Below are positions 43,335 through 52,822 of a stretch of 56,694 nt of DNA, in pieces. A model generated the notes under the pieces. That model did not search any database. It saw only the letters and a program-made list of their open reading frames with translations, and had not been told where the DNA came from. Positions within the stretch are counted from its first letter, which is position 1. Each line of letters begins with the position of its first letter. The DNA is taken from contig JANQEY010000177.1 of the NCBI GenBank assembly GCA_028278125.1, positions 1-56,694 on the forward strand, in the 5' to 3' direction. Source of the DNA: a bacterium. GTDB taxonomy: Bacteria > Electryoneota > Electryoneia > Electryoneales > Electryoneaceae. A program made the position numbers and the translations under genes.

Positions 43335-46300
43335 CTATCTAAACAGTATGTCCTTATCAAGGCTGACGAGTATCACAGCATTACTAGCCCAGTCTTCCCA
43401 CGTCCAATTTCCTGGATTATATAATTTTATTCCGTCATTCCTCGTTAGATCTCCATGCCATGGTGCCCAGCGAGATGATACTGTTAACCCATAAAAATCT
43501 ATCAGTTCCAACGTTGGTCCAAATTCTAGAGGATTTGATCCCGAACCAGTCGATACAAAACCAGTAGCATGTTGAATTCCAGGATGTATTTTTCCGATGA
43601 ATCGTCCGATTGGACCACCAAGTTGAATTTTAAACAAAGACTTTAGTGATTTTCTGACGCCAATCCTGTAAATGAAAAACCTGTCAGGCGAATAGTTGCG
43701 TCCGGTTGAGACAAGAGCCCCATAGGTATTTGGCAGGGGAAACGCAGGGTATGAATTATCTCTGTACCATGGGGCGCTGAATAATGGATCACCTAATAAT
43801 CTCAACGGTGCTCCAGCCTGAAGAGTCGGTCGAAATTCTGCCGGGGTAGATTGTGATAACATCACAAAACGGAATTCCAGCATGAGTAACAACTTTTTCC
43901 AAATATTTATATTCTGAGACAGTTCCCACTCAAAGGTCGTGTAACCTCTACCTTCACTATAATTATTGTTGCCTATTACTCTACTATACCCTGATATAAA
44001 GGCGTATTTGTTGTTAATAGCGTGATTTCTTCTATTTTTTCTGAGATCGTAAGAAACAGAGACATAACTCTTTACTTCATCCTCAAAGGTTAGATAATAA
44101 TTAGTAAAAGGATAATATTCGTCCTCTTCCCTGTTTAAAACACCAAGTTGAAGGGTGAACTCATGTTGAGTGAATTCATGGCTCGCTGGACGCCATAAAC
44201 GATGGATACCGCCATTCGCCCACCAGTCACCATGCATTTTTCCACATCTGAGGAAAAATTGTGGTCGATATGGTCCCTCCCAGATAGGTTGTGCCAAGCC
44301 CGCCCTTAAATTCAAAATTTCAGTTTCGGAGTTTTCAGGGATAAGTATATCAAATCCCCATCGATTACCTCTTCCAAGGTAATCACGGCGCAATTTTACG
44401 CCCCCCATTGTACCACTGGTATTGCCATAACCAAAAATGGGACCATAACGAATCTGGTACCTGTCAATTGGTGGTTTTTCCAAAGGCCAGATACCAATAT
44501 CAAATTTTAAATCAACCTGGCTGTAAGGACGCCGGTTATTTACCGGGTAACTATCGGAATAACGATTATCCGGATCCAGGATTATACTTTCAGTTTTAAA
44601 TCCGGGATCAACAGAAATCGTGTAGTTTTTTGCTGGATCATGAAGTTGATCCCAGTATCCCCATCGCTCAAATCCATCCAGTTCTTGATCTGTAGGCAGG
44701 AATGGAATTTCCCCTCTCAGGGTATCTCCAGTGGCTAAAACAACTGCTAAGCGAACTGGGAGTCTGACTTCTCCATGTCGCTCTACTGTAAACTCTATCT
44801 CTGTACTTTTGTCGGTTTTCGGGATCTGGTAATCGGAGATTGAATAGTCAACATCACCATTGCCGTATAAAAATTGTTTGAAAAACCAGCCAAGAGGTTG
44901 CCCTGCCGCTTCTTCAAACGCTTCGATCATATCATTTTCATCCACGTGCGAAAATTTATTGTCACGATAGTATATTCGGAATCCTCTCCAGAAAGCATCC
45001 TCACCAATCACAGAACGTAATGCATTCAGCATTACAGGTGTTTTGTAGTATGTAGATACCCTCAACTGCCAGTAATCTTCAGCGATATCCGATCCCCTGA
45101 CCATTGGCAGATCGGTTTCATCCAGCACCGACTCCAGGTATGGACGGATACCACGAGAGATATAATCATGCTCGACAAAATCTCGTGTGAATACCCCACG
45201 GGTATATGTTTTTTTTCTTGTCCTGGTGGTCTTTTCATACCGTTCAGACAATTCATGCTCAATAAACGTTGTAAAGCCTTCGTCGAGAACCGGTGCGTCG
45301 ACAGAGTTTGAATGGATGATCATCGGGGTATAATTGTGGATAATTTCATGCATCATTACATAACGATACCATGGAGTTTCCCAGCTCATCATTGTCAGCA
45401 TCGGGTATTCCATGGCGCTGTTAGCATCTACTGCATATACCCTGGGCCATGGATACTCACCATAAATATCCTCCAGTTGTTGCACAGTCCAACCACAGAC
45501 TTCTGCGGCATCTGACCATTTTTCCTCTCTTCCCCTTTTTACAAATGCCCAGGATTCAAAATTCCCATAATCAAACCTGTCTATGAGGAACCGTTCACCG
45601 GCAACAAAAGCTACATCAGGAACATTATCCGCCTGGTAAATCCAGGAAACAGGACGTTCACCCTCCTCCCCCGTTGGAATCGGATCAGGTTCAGGATTAG
45701 AAATCGATAATCCTTCAAGACGTTCTCTCGGAAGGACTTCATCCTCATTCACCAGGTAACCCGTTGAAGCAACTATATACCTGTTCGGGACAGTATACCT
45801 CAGCGTAAAATCACCAAACTCGCCGTAAGCTTCTGCCGTTCCGAAATACCTGTTGACTGTCCAACCATACTCGGGAGTATATGGACAGATCATCGGGTAC
45901 CAGTACGCACCTTTGTATTGTCCACTGTCGTAAGCAATTCTTGAAGCTGCTCCGGGACCCGGGAATCTAGTTTGGAAATGCATTGTGAATCTTGCAGAAT
46001 CACCGGGTGAAATTGGAGGATCGAGGTGTAGCTGACCAATGCTGTGATCCTGTTCGAATACAGCGTCAATCCCAGTTGCGAAAACTGAGTCTACTGTTAA
46101 TTTGCCCCAGTTTTCTTCAGGAACGGTTTTAAACCTGTGTTTCCGGCCACGGTAAAGGGTTTGATCAACACAACTTCCTCCTCTACGTGCGTCGGGTGGA
46201 AGACGAAACCAGAGTGTACCCAGGGTGTGTGGCGAATTATTTATATAGGTGATTTCCGCTGCACCCTGGAAGGTACGAATGCTGTCGACCAGGGTAACAT

Positions 46301-46439
46301 CGATATTATAATTTACGCGTTGTTGCCATTCAGGAAGGCTTGAGATTGAATATTTCGGCAGGATCAGGAGCAGAAAGGTTAAAAGGATATAGAATATTTG
46401 TTTTTTAAGAAACAGTCGGTTTACCGTACATGTTTTCAT
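43335..46439 (-). CDS. M1-type zinc metallopeptidase joined to a C-terminal outer-membrane-barrel-like domain
   Basis: A 1034-residue exported protein (hydrophobic signal near 10-32). The first part is an M1-like aminopeptidase: N-terminal beta-saddle (about 35-300) and a catalytic domain with HEIIHNYTP (HExxH, about 361-365) and DEGFTTFIEHEL, supplying the third ligand Glu about 20 residues later. The substrate motif GxMEN is replaced by NSAMEYPM. After about residue 620 the sequence becomes a series of amphipathic strands with aromatic ends (GPIFGYGNTSGTMGGVKLRR, YVSVSYDLRKNRR, FEWELSQNINIW), suggesting a beta-barrel. Its start overlaps the methyltransferase stop by ATGA. Confidence 0.8.
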   Translation of the reverse strand: MKTCTVNRLFLKKQIFYILLTFLLLILPKYSISSLPEWQQRVNYNIDVTLVDSIRTFQGAAEITYINNSPHTLGTLWFRLPPDARRGGSCVDQTLYRGRKHRFKTVPEENWGKLTVDSVFATGIDAVFEQDHSIGQLHLDPPISPGDSARFTMHFQTRFPGPGAASRIAYDSGQYKGAYWYPMICPYTPEYGWTVNRYFGTAEAYGEFGDFTLRYTVPNRYIVASTGYLVNEDEVLPRERLEGLSISNPEPDPIPTGEEGERPVSWIYQADNVPDVAFVAGERFLIDRFDYGNFESWAFVKRGREEKWSDAAEVCGWTVQQLEDIYGEYPWPRVYAVDANSAMEYPMLTMMSWETPWYRYVMMHEIIHNYTPMIIHSNSVDAPVLDEGFTTFIEHELSERYEKTTRTRKKTYTRGVFTRDFVEHDYISRGIRPYLESVLDETDLPMVRGSDIAEDYWQLRVSTYYKTPVMLNALRSVIGEDAFWRGFRIYYRDNKFSHVDENDMIEAFEEAAGQPLGWFFKQFLYGNGDVDYSISDYQIPKTDKSTEIEFTVERHGEVRLPVRLAVVLATGDTLRGEIPFLPTDQELDGFERWGYWDQLHDPAKNYTISVDPGFKTESIILDPDNRYSDSYPVNNRRPYSQVDLKFDIGIWPLEKPPIDRYQIRYGPIFGYGNTSGTMGGVKLRRDYLGRGNRWGFDILIPENSETEILNLRAGLAQPIWEGPYRPQFFLRCGKMHGDWWANGGIHRLWRPASHEFTQHEFTLQLGVLNREEDEYYPFTNYYLTFEDEVKSYVSVSYDLRKNRRNHAINNKYAFISGYSRVIGNNNYSEGRGYTTFEWELSQNINIWKKLLLMLEFRFVMLSQSTPAEFRPTLQAGAPLRLLGDPLFSAPWYRDNSYPAFPLPNTYGALVSTGRNYSPDRFFIYRIGVRKSLKSLFKIQLGGPIGRFIGKIHPGIQHATGFVSTGSGSNPLEFGPTLELIDFYGLTVSSRWAPWHGDLTRNDGIKLYNPGNWTWEDWASNAVILVSLDKDILFR

Positions 46440-47326
46440 CTTTTAATGTTGTATAGTTCGTTAACGAATGATTCCTGTTTAAGATCCGTTTCACGATTTT
46501 TACTTGTCAGGAAATAATTTGGCGATACTTCAATCAGGCAATAATCCCTCTCCATCTCGATAGCAGCGTGCATAGTGGAACCTGAACCGGCGTACGGATC
46601 AAGTACAAGTTCGCCCTTTTTTGTGCTCTTTCCAATAAGGAACTTCAATAATTCAACAGGTTTTTCAGTTGAGTGGGTAAGTTTTTTACTCGCCAGACGT
46701 GGAAACTGTGTCAGGACATTAGATTCACGTTTTCCAAATAGCACACGTCTTCCCTTATGCGCATAGATTATCCATTCATCCTGGGGAGCATAATCACCTT
46801 TTAAATCACCACTACCATGATTGTTTTTTACCCAGATTAATGTTCTTTTCATCTTAAAACCTGCAGACTGGAAAGCGGTAATAAACTCTGGGTAGGTATC
46901 ATGGCGGCAGAAGCAGTACAAATGACGATTTTCTTTTAGTACTCTATATGCCTCTTTCGCAAACTCAGGGATCCAGTCCTTATTCTGGTCATTCTTCAGA
47001 TGTTTGAATTGAGGATTTTTAACACGCCTGTTTGACCTGTAACCGATTGTATACGGTGGGTCTGTCAGTATCATATCAACGGTATTATCAGGCATTTGTG
47101 CTAGAGTGAAATTATTATCGCCAAAATGTACCGAGTTTTTCCATTTACCGAAATATTGCTGATCTTCACGCCATTTACGTTCGTCAAGGGATTCTTCCAG
47201 CTCTCTTGGAACTTCCAGTTCAGCCGATCCGGGATCGTTTTCCGTGAGCTTTTTCCCGTTTTTCCCCGGTTGCGGTTCCGGCTCAAGTCCCGGTAAATAC
47301 GTGTTTAGATCTTCCCTTTTTACCAC
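46436..47326 (-). CDS. Site-specific DNA methyltransferase (N6-adenine or N4-cytosine), beta class order
   Basis: A 296-residue enzyme. The catalytic motif IV, LTDPPYTIGY, occurs first (about 88-97) and the AdoMet motif I, LDPYAGSGSTMHAAIEM, near the C-terminus (about 241-257), the order of class beta amino-methyltransferases. HSTEKPVELLKFLI just before motif I is the usual flanking helix. The N-terminal 60 residues are charged and not conserved-looking. No restriction endonuclease is adjacent, so it looks like a solitary methylase sitting in a conserved envelope-gene string. The target sequence cannot be inferred. Confidence 0.88.
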   Translation of the reverse strand: MVKREDLNTYLPGLEPEPQPGKNGKKLTENDPGSAELEVPRELEESLDERKWREDQQYFGKWKNSVHFGDNNFTLAQMPDNTVDMILTDPPYTIGYRSNRRVKNPQFKHLKNDQNKDWIPEFAKEAYRVLKENRHLYCFCRHDTYPEFITAFQSAGFKMKRTLIWVKNNHGSGDLKGDYAPQDEWIIYAHKGRRVLFGKRESNVLTQFPRLASKKLTHSTEKPVELLKFLIGKSTKKGELVLDPYAGSGSTMHAAIEMERDYCLIEVSPNYFLTSKNRETDLKQESFVNELYNIKR

Positions 47327-47350
47327 GAAAACTCCTTGCAGCGATTCAAA

Positions 47351-48271
47351 TTAACTACTTATCAAGCTGGCAACCTGATCATACGTGGGTAAATATCCCC
47401 TTCCCCCCAGTTTAGTTGTAGACAATGCCGCAGCGGCTGAAGCCCATCTGATTGAATCAGGAATAGACGTCGCCTTCAAGATACCATAAATAATCCCTGC
47501 GTGAAAAATATCACCTGCCCCTGTTGTATCAACTGGTTCAACCTGATACGCAGGAAACCTGGCTACTTCTGATTCCCAGGCCGCAGTACAGCCGTCTTTC
47601 CCTGAAGATATTATGGCCAATTCCGCGCCACGATTGATCAAATCAGCAACTCCGTACTCAGGTGATTTATCCCCATAATATGCCATCAAGAAGGCTTCAG
47701 GTGCAACAATCCAATCTGATACTGCTATTAATTCATCCATCCTGGGACGAATATTACCGGCATCAAACATTACTTTACATGTACTTAAGCCATTTTTATC
47801 CCTGCTCTGGGCCTTTACATGCCGTGCTGCTTCTATTGCCGCGTCTGCTTCCCATCCGTCAATGAGCAAAACTGAACAATCTGAAAGAATGTCGTAAGGT
47901 AAGCTATCAGGAGAGAGTGACGCAATATCCCGATCTAAAACAATGGTGCGCTTTCCGCTGGTTTGTTCTACCCAGATATACGCCCTGGGAGTACGTTCTC
48001 CAGGTAAGACTCGTACCTCCGAGGTATTTACTGAATAAGAAGAGACCTCCTCAATAAACCTTGATCCCTCAGCATCATCGCCTACATTTGCGGGTACAAG
48101 GGTTTTTAATCCCCACACCGCAAGCTGGCATAAAGCATTTGGCACAGGACTGCCACTACCGTTAAAACTGGCTAGTGCCTCGGTTTTACTGTCACATACT
48201 GGGTACGAATGGACGAGGACACAATAATCATAGACTGCGCGTCCAACACCAATTACATCATATTTATTCAT
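47351..48271 (-). CDS. PfkB-family sugar kinase
   Basis: A 306-residue ribokinase-fold protein. Signature 1 region GSGSPVPNALCQLAVWGLKT near 35-54 and signature 2 DTTGAGDIFHAGIIYGIL near 245-262, whose Asp is the catalytic base. A lid segment TPRAYIWVEQTSGKRTIVLD is present. PfkB members phosphorylate ribose, fructose, adenosine or sugar-phosphates; the substrate cannot be assigned. It lies within the co-directional chain between the SPOR-domain gene and the methylase, with gaps of about 25 bp on each side. Confidence 0.85.
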   Translation of the reverse strand: MNKYDVIGVGRAVYDYCVLVHSYPVCDSKTEALASFNGSGSPVPNALCQLAVWGLKTLVPANVGDDAEGSRFIEEVSSYSVNTSEVRVLPGERTPRAYIWVEQTSGKRTIVLDRDIASLSPDSLPYDILSDCSVLLIDGWEADAAIEAARHVKAQSRDKNGLSTCKVMFDAGNIRPRMDELIAVSDWIVAPEAFLMAYYGDKSPEYGVADLINRGAELAIISSGKDGCTAAWESEVARFPAYQVEPVDTTGAGDIFHAGIIYGILKATSIPDSIRWASAAAALSTTKLGGRGYLPTYDQVASLISS

Positions 48272-48297
48272 CTGTTGCTTAACCGTTTAGAAAGAGT

Positions 48298-49854
48298 TTA
48301 TTCAACTCCCACGGGAACCTCACCCTCTTCAAACCTGGCAATAAAATATTCTTCTATGATACCTGAAGTTTTAAAGGAATCAGCAGCGGTATTTGCTTCC
48401 TGAATTGTATTATAATGTCCGAAGCGTAATTGGTAATATGATGATTTATTCTCTGCGGGATATACAAGGTAGGCATCAATGTTTTTTATTCGGAGTTTAT
48501 TTAGCTGTTGAACAGCAGTATCCTGAAGTTTATATGCGGCAACCTGTATGGTAAAAGGTTGATCAGACAGCACCGGGCCCGGATGGGATAGTCCTCGATC
48601 GCCATTAAAGAGTGATGATTTCCGGGGAATTGTTGCAGCTAATACAAAAATAATTATAATTACCGAAACAGCGGCAATATAGTGATGAGGTCTAAGATGT
48701 TTACCTCGATTATAGGCATATTTTACTACGTGAAGCAGTTGTTTTCCTGAATCCAGTAGCCAAACACCGAATATCTTCGAGAGGTCACTGATTTTATTCC
48801 AGATATCAGCTGTGTGAAAGCCTTTTTGATACTCATCTACCCGTTCTTCACCCTTATCCTCAGGATCATAGAGATCATGTAGTTCCTGAGCCGGTATTTC
48901 ACCAATATCAGTATCAACCTGTTCTTCATCCGGGGGGAAATCTTCACTGATGATATCCTCGACAAAAAATTCCCGGGCTGGCTTTTTACCGTACTGGGAA
49001 AGTTTTTCAGCAAGTTTTTCACTTCTACCGAGTTGGTTTAAAAGGTAGGAGACGATGTACATCTCCTCTTTCATTCCATAAGGGCAAATTTTATTCTTCA
49101 GTGCCAGCAAATAGATTTTACCCGCAACTTCATCTCTCCTCTTAATAGCAAGGAAACACTTTGTCAGCTTGGGAATCAACTTTTCTTTAATTTTACTTTC
49201 ACCCGAAGAAGCTTTAATCCATATTTCCTCAAGTGTTTCCATCTCGCCAGGTAGTAATTTCCCCTCTTCTCTTTTTATGCCCTCCTGTGCAAGCACGTTG
49301 ATTAAATCTTTACTTTGATCAAGAGTTTCATATAGTTTAAGACCTAACCTGAATGCTTCATCGGTAAGGAAATCCGACTCCAGGATCAATTGTTTTAGCC
49401 TGGTCAATTCAGGTTTATGATCAGAAATTTTCGCCCAGTTTATGTTGTATAGCTCCCAGCACCAGGATTCCTTCATCCGCATCTGTAACAGACTCAAAGC
49501 CCAGGCGTAGGAATATTCGCCTGCTCTTTTATATCCCTTACCTGGTACTGTTAGAGGACCCAATAACTCACGTAATCCCTTCTTGACAAGATGCTGCCAT
49601 TCATATTCTTCCGTTTCTATTTCACCACTTGCTATTTTCATCCACCTGTTTCTGTACCGGGATAGGGAGATCATATCAAAAAAAATCCAACTGGCCAGAA
49701 AAGCGAAAATAAACGGCAGGAAAATGACTGAGGCGATTCCAAGTTTGCTATCTGCACCGGAATCCAGCAGGAAAAACGATCCAAGGTAGAAGAGACAGAT
49801 TCCCAGAAACAACCCGACAAACAATCGCAGGATTATTGACAAGAGTGTCCTCAT
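48298..49854 (-). CDS. Membrane protein with C-terminal SPOR domain
   Basis: A 518-residue protein. Two N-terminal membrane helices (about 5-32 and 40-62), a long cytoplasmic-like helical region with TPR-like features (about 75-300), an acidic linker (about 305-345), a third membrane helix (HHYIAAVSVIIIIFVLAATI, about 391-411) and a SPOR domain (about 435-512; PFTIQVAAYKLQDTAVQQLN, YYQLRFGHYNTIQEANTAA). SPOR domains bind denuded septal peptidoglycan, so the protein likely has a cell-division or wall-remodelling role. The overlap with the upstream PBP1A gene (ATGA) supports this. Confidence 0.8.
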   Translation of the reverse strand: MRTLLSIILRLFVGLFLGICLFYLGSFFLLDSGADSKLGIASVIFLPFIFAFLASWIFFDMISLSRYRNRWMKIASGEIETEEYEWQHLVKKGLRELLGPLTVPGKGYKRAGEYSYAWALSLLQMRMKESWCWELYNINWAKISDHKPELTRLKQLILESDFLTDEAFRLGLKLYETLDQSKDLINVLAQEGIKREEGKLLPGEMETLEEIWIKASSGESKIKEKLIPKLTKCFLAIKRRDEVAGKIYLLALKNKICPYGMKEEMYIVSYLLNQLGRSEKLAEKLSQYGKKPAREFFVEDIISEDFPPDEEQVDTDIGEIPAQELHDLYDPEDKGEERVDEYQKGFHTADIWNKISDLSKIFGVWLLDSGKQLLHVVKYAYNRGKHLRPHHYIAAVSVIIIIFVLAATIPRKSSLFNGDRGLSHPGPVLSDQPFTIQVAAYKLQDTAVQQLNKLRIKNIDAYLVYPAENKSSYYQLRFGHYNTIQEANTAADSFKTSGIIEEYFIARFEEGEVPVGVE

Positions 49855-51923
49855 TGTTCCAATCCTTCTGTTTGTTCATCTGTCTCACTGCTATCTGTAT
49901 CCTGGTTGTTGTCAACCGGTGGGATATTTATAATTTCCTTAAATTTAAAATCTTCAGGTAGGGCAACAGTCAAAACATTCTCATCATCAGCTTTCTTTTT
50001 GCTGCCATCATTAATATCTACTGGTTCAAAATCAATTCCCGGCGGGATATTAAAGTCTTTTACGGGTGCTCCTTCTGTTGCACGAGCCATAAACCTGGCC
50101 CAGACAGGCAATGCACCTGAAGAGCCGGTGATACCTCGCCTGTTCGGTGTAACCATTGGGCGATTGTCATCAAAACCAACCCATGTTGACGCGGACAGTC
50201 CCGGGGTTGCTCCCACGAACCAGGCATCCCGGTAGTCATTTGTAGTCCCGGTCTTTCCTATTCCAGGACGGTTAAATCCATAGTTTTTAGCGTATTTACC
50301 CGTACCTGTCTCAAAAACTCCCTTCATCATATCGATCAGAAGGTATACGTCTTCAGGGGTGAATTGACGATTCATTGATACCAGTTGTTCCTGGAGGACA
50401 TGACCCTCAAAATCCTCAACACGCCTAATTATATATGGCTCAACTACAAGTCCCTCATTTGCGATAGATGCCACCATACCGGCCATTTCAACAGCGCTGA
50501 CAGAAGATGAACCAAGTGCCAGGGAATAGTACGGCTTTAAATCGCTGGTTATTCCGAGCCTTTGCAAGGTTTCGATCATGGCATCCGGCTCGGTCTTTTT
50601 TATCAACTGTGCGGCAACAGTATTTATCGAATGCTGAAACGCTTCTTTAAGAATAATCGGTCCGCGAAAATCCTTGCTGAAATTCCTTGGCCGCCAGTCC
50701 GGGGCTCCGACAACATCGATAACCACCTGTGTATCAGTTACTACAGTTGCGGGAGTAAAATCAAGTTCTTCAATAGCAGTTAGATACAGGGCTGGTTTAA
50801 GAGATGAACCCATGCTGCGGTTACGTTGTAGAGCACGGTTAAACTGGCTTGCATACCAGTCCCTCCCTCCAACCAGGGCTTTAACTGCACCTGTAGAGTT
50901 TTCAACAGCAACAAGAGTACCCTGGACGTAGTTTTTTCTCTCTTCCGGTTCAGCATCTTCAAATGGGTCAAGTTTGAAACGTTTATCCAGTTCATCGAGG
51001 CTTTCCTTCATCGCCGATATTGCATAACCCTGTAACAATGGATCGAGCGTTGTGTAGATCTTTAAACCACCGTGATAAATAACATCCTTGCCATATTTAC
51101 TCTCCAGTTCATCCAACACAGCATCAAGGAAATAGTTGCCTTCATCGGCAGATGCGTAAAGCGGTTTAAATTCAAGTGAATCATTTATCGCAAACTGGTA
51201 TTCACTCTCAGATATATAGCCAAGTTTTTTCATTCGGCTAAGGATCCACCTCTGCCGTTTGGCGGCTCTTTCAGGATGCCTGTATGGATTATACCAGGAA
51301 GGACTATTGGGTAATCCAGCCAGCAGCGCTGATTGCGCTAATGTCAGTTCGGACGCGTGCGTTCCAAAGAAATGTGATGCTGCTTCTTCTATACCGTGGG
51401 TGGCTCCTCCATATGGATTCCAGTTACAGTAAGCTTCCAGGATATCGCGTTTTTCAAAACTGCGTTCGATTTCCAGTGCTGCCAGCATCTCCCTGAATTT
51501 GCGCGTCACCGATTTTTCAACAGTAAAAAACAGGTTCTTTGCCAATTGCTGGGTAATTGTACTTCCCCCACGAGAAACACTTCCTCCCATTCTCCCAACG
51601 ACAGCCTTAACCAGGGCAGGTTTATCTATACCCGCATGTTTATAAAATTGATCATCCTCAGCTGCGAGAACGGCATGCTGAAAATGGTGAGGAACTCGTT
51701 CGATGGGGACAACATCCCTGCCACCAATTTGTGTTAACAGGCTGCCGTCACTTGCAAAGACACGCGATGGCGGCATTTCTATCAGCTGGCTTAATCTGTC
51801 AGGAACCCTCGGAATAATTGGAACTGATACAAATATATTAATAATTATATAGATGGAGGTTAAAACAACTAATGTGAGAAATCCCCACCCTGCAAAATTG
51901 AGAAGTTTTAAAATTCTCTTCAT
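49851..51923 (-). CDS. Penicillin-binding protein 1A (bifunctional transglycosylase/transpeptidase)
   Basis: A 690-residue class A PBP. N-terminal membrane anchor (about 12-35). Glycosyltransferase family 51 domain with VLAAEDDQFYKHAGID (catalytic Glu), RGGSTITQQLAKNLF, KFREMLAALEIE and LEAYCN. The transpeptidase domain has the nucleophile motif SMGSSLKPAL (SxxK near 370-374) and KTGTTNDYRDAWFVG (about 555-569). The acidic tail is low complexity. It polymerises and crosslinks peptidoglycan. The SPOR-domain gene is coupled downstream and an unknown membrane-protein gene is coupled upstream (ATGA overlaps on both sides). Confidence 0.94.
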   Translation of the reverse strand: MKRILKLLNFAGWGFLTLVVLTSIYIIINIFVSVPIIPRVPDRLSQLIEMPPSRVFASDGSLLTQIGGRDVVPIERVPHHFQHAVLAAEDDQFYKHAGIDKPALVKAVVGRMGGSVSRGGSTITQQLAKNLFFTVEKSVTRKFREMLAALEIERSFEKRDILEAYCNWNPYGGATHGIEEAASHFFGTHASELTLAQSALLAGLPNSPSWYNPYRHPERAAKRQRWILSRMKKLGYISESEYQFAINDSLEFKPLYASADEGNYFLDAVLDELESKYGKDVIYHGGLKIYTTLDPLLQGYAISAMKESLDELDKRFKLDPFEDAEPEERKNYVQGTLVAVENSTGAVKALVGGRDWYASQFNRALQRNRSMGSSLKPALYLTAIEELDFTPATVVTDTQVVIDVVGAPDWRPRNFSKDFRGPIILKEAFQHSINTVAAQLIKKTEPDAMIETLQRLGITSDLKPYYSLALGSSSVSAVEMAGMVASIANEGLVVEPYIIRRVEDFEGHVLQEQLVSMNRQFTPEDVYLLIDMMKGVFETGTGKYAKNYGFNRPGIGKTGTTNDYRDAWFVGATPGLSASTWVGFDDNRPMVTPNRRGITGSSGALPVWARFMARATEGAPVKDFNIPPGIDFEPVDINDGSKKKADDENVLTVALPEDFKFKEIINIPPVDNNQDTDSSETDEQTEGLEQ

Positions 51924-52822
51924 AACTCTCCCTCGAGTAGATATTGATCCATCATCTCGCGGAAGAGATCACGTGCTTCTCTCTTTTCGATCCAGAATTT
52001 GTAGATGTATTTACCATCAGGACGGGAGAACTCAAGGGCTAAAACCGATAAGCCCTGCTCAGATTCCACAGAAATACCAACTTGTACAAGTTTACCTTCC
52101 AGGGTAGCCAACAGATCTGTATCAAGGCTTGCCAATTTAACCGGTCCGGCAGGTTCAACCGCCTCGAAAAACAGGTTAGCCGGAAAAGCACGTCCCATAA
52201 ACTCTTCGATATCATTCAGCGACGCAGGTACAGGATTGTGTATACCGTTCCACCGATCGAAAAACAGTTCGGTCATTCTTTTTTGAGCCAGAACAACATT
52301 CCGTGCATCGACAAAGAATATATGCTGATCACACTTGTCTTCTATAAAGAATACTCTCTGCCATTTTCCACTAGTCTGAATTCTTAAAATATCAAGCGGT
52401 GAGATTATTTCCGGCTGCAAGGATTTAGGAAGTTTCTCATATAATCCAATGAATCTTTTGGGGGATATTGAGAACGCTTTATAACGGGCTAGTAGACCGG
52501 GGATTTCAGCCCAGTCAGCTAGTGACAATCCGGCGATTTTCCTGTCCTCTATCTCCTCTGCCAGCTCACCTAGTTTTCTGTCTGCCTCAGCTCCTTCATG
52601 ACTCCATTCCCATCCAGCTCCGGCTTCTTCACGAACCGGTTTTGACCAGAGCATAAATTCACCAAGAGCTCTTTCAATTGGAGAGAATAGAAATTCAACA
52701 ACAACGAACAGGAGGAACATGACCAAGAGAAACCATGGATATTTCCATGCGTACTTTGACTCCTCGCAGTAGACACTGATTTTTTGTCTTATTTCACTGT
52801 CTGTCAGTTTTCTGGTGGCCAA
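51920..52822 (-). CDS. Single-pass membrane protein, unknown, coupled to PBP1A
   Basis: A 300-residue protein with one membrane segment (PWFLLVMFLLFVVVEFLFSP, about 29-48) after a basic helix. The large extramembrane part is mixed alpha/beta (LSLADWAEIPGLLARYKAFS, KRVFF-like strands such as WQRVFFIEDKCDQHIFFVD, and KFWIEKREARDLFREMMDQY). There is no lipobox and no known catalytic motif. Its stop overlaps the PBP1A start and its start overlaps the upstream glycosyltransferase frame, so it is translated in the same operon. It may assist wall synthesis; the family is not recognised. Confidence 0.75.
   Translation of the reverse strand: MATRKLTDSEIRQKISVYCEESKYAWKYPWFLLVMFLLFVVVEFLFSPIERALGEFMLWSKPVREEAGAGWEWSHEGAEADRKLGELAEEIEDRKIAGLSLADWAEIPGLLARYKAFSISPKRFIGLYEKLPKSLQPEIISPLDILRIQTSGKWQRVFFIEDKCDQHIFFVDARNVVLAQKRMTELFFDRWNGIHNPVPASLNDIEEFMGRAFPANLFFEAVEPAGPVKLASLDTDLLATLEGKLVQVGISVESEQGLSVLALEFSRPDGKYIYKFWIEKREARDLFREMMDQYLLEGEL

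Noticed and set aside
44170..44382. Short plus-strand frames across the minus-strand metabolic and envelope genes
   Set aside because: All lie inside strongly supported genes on the other strand and lack recognisable domains.
46436..47326. Restriction-modification system
   Set aside because: Only the methylase is present; neighbours are a peptidase and a sugar kinase.
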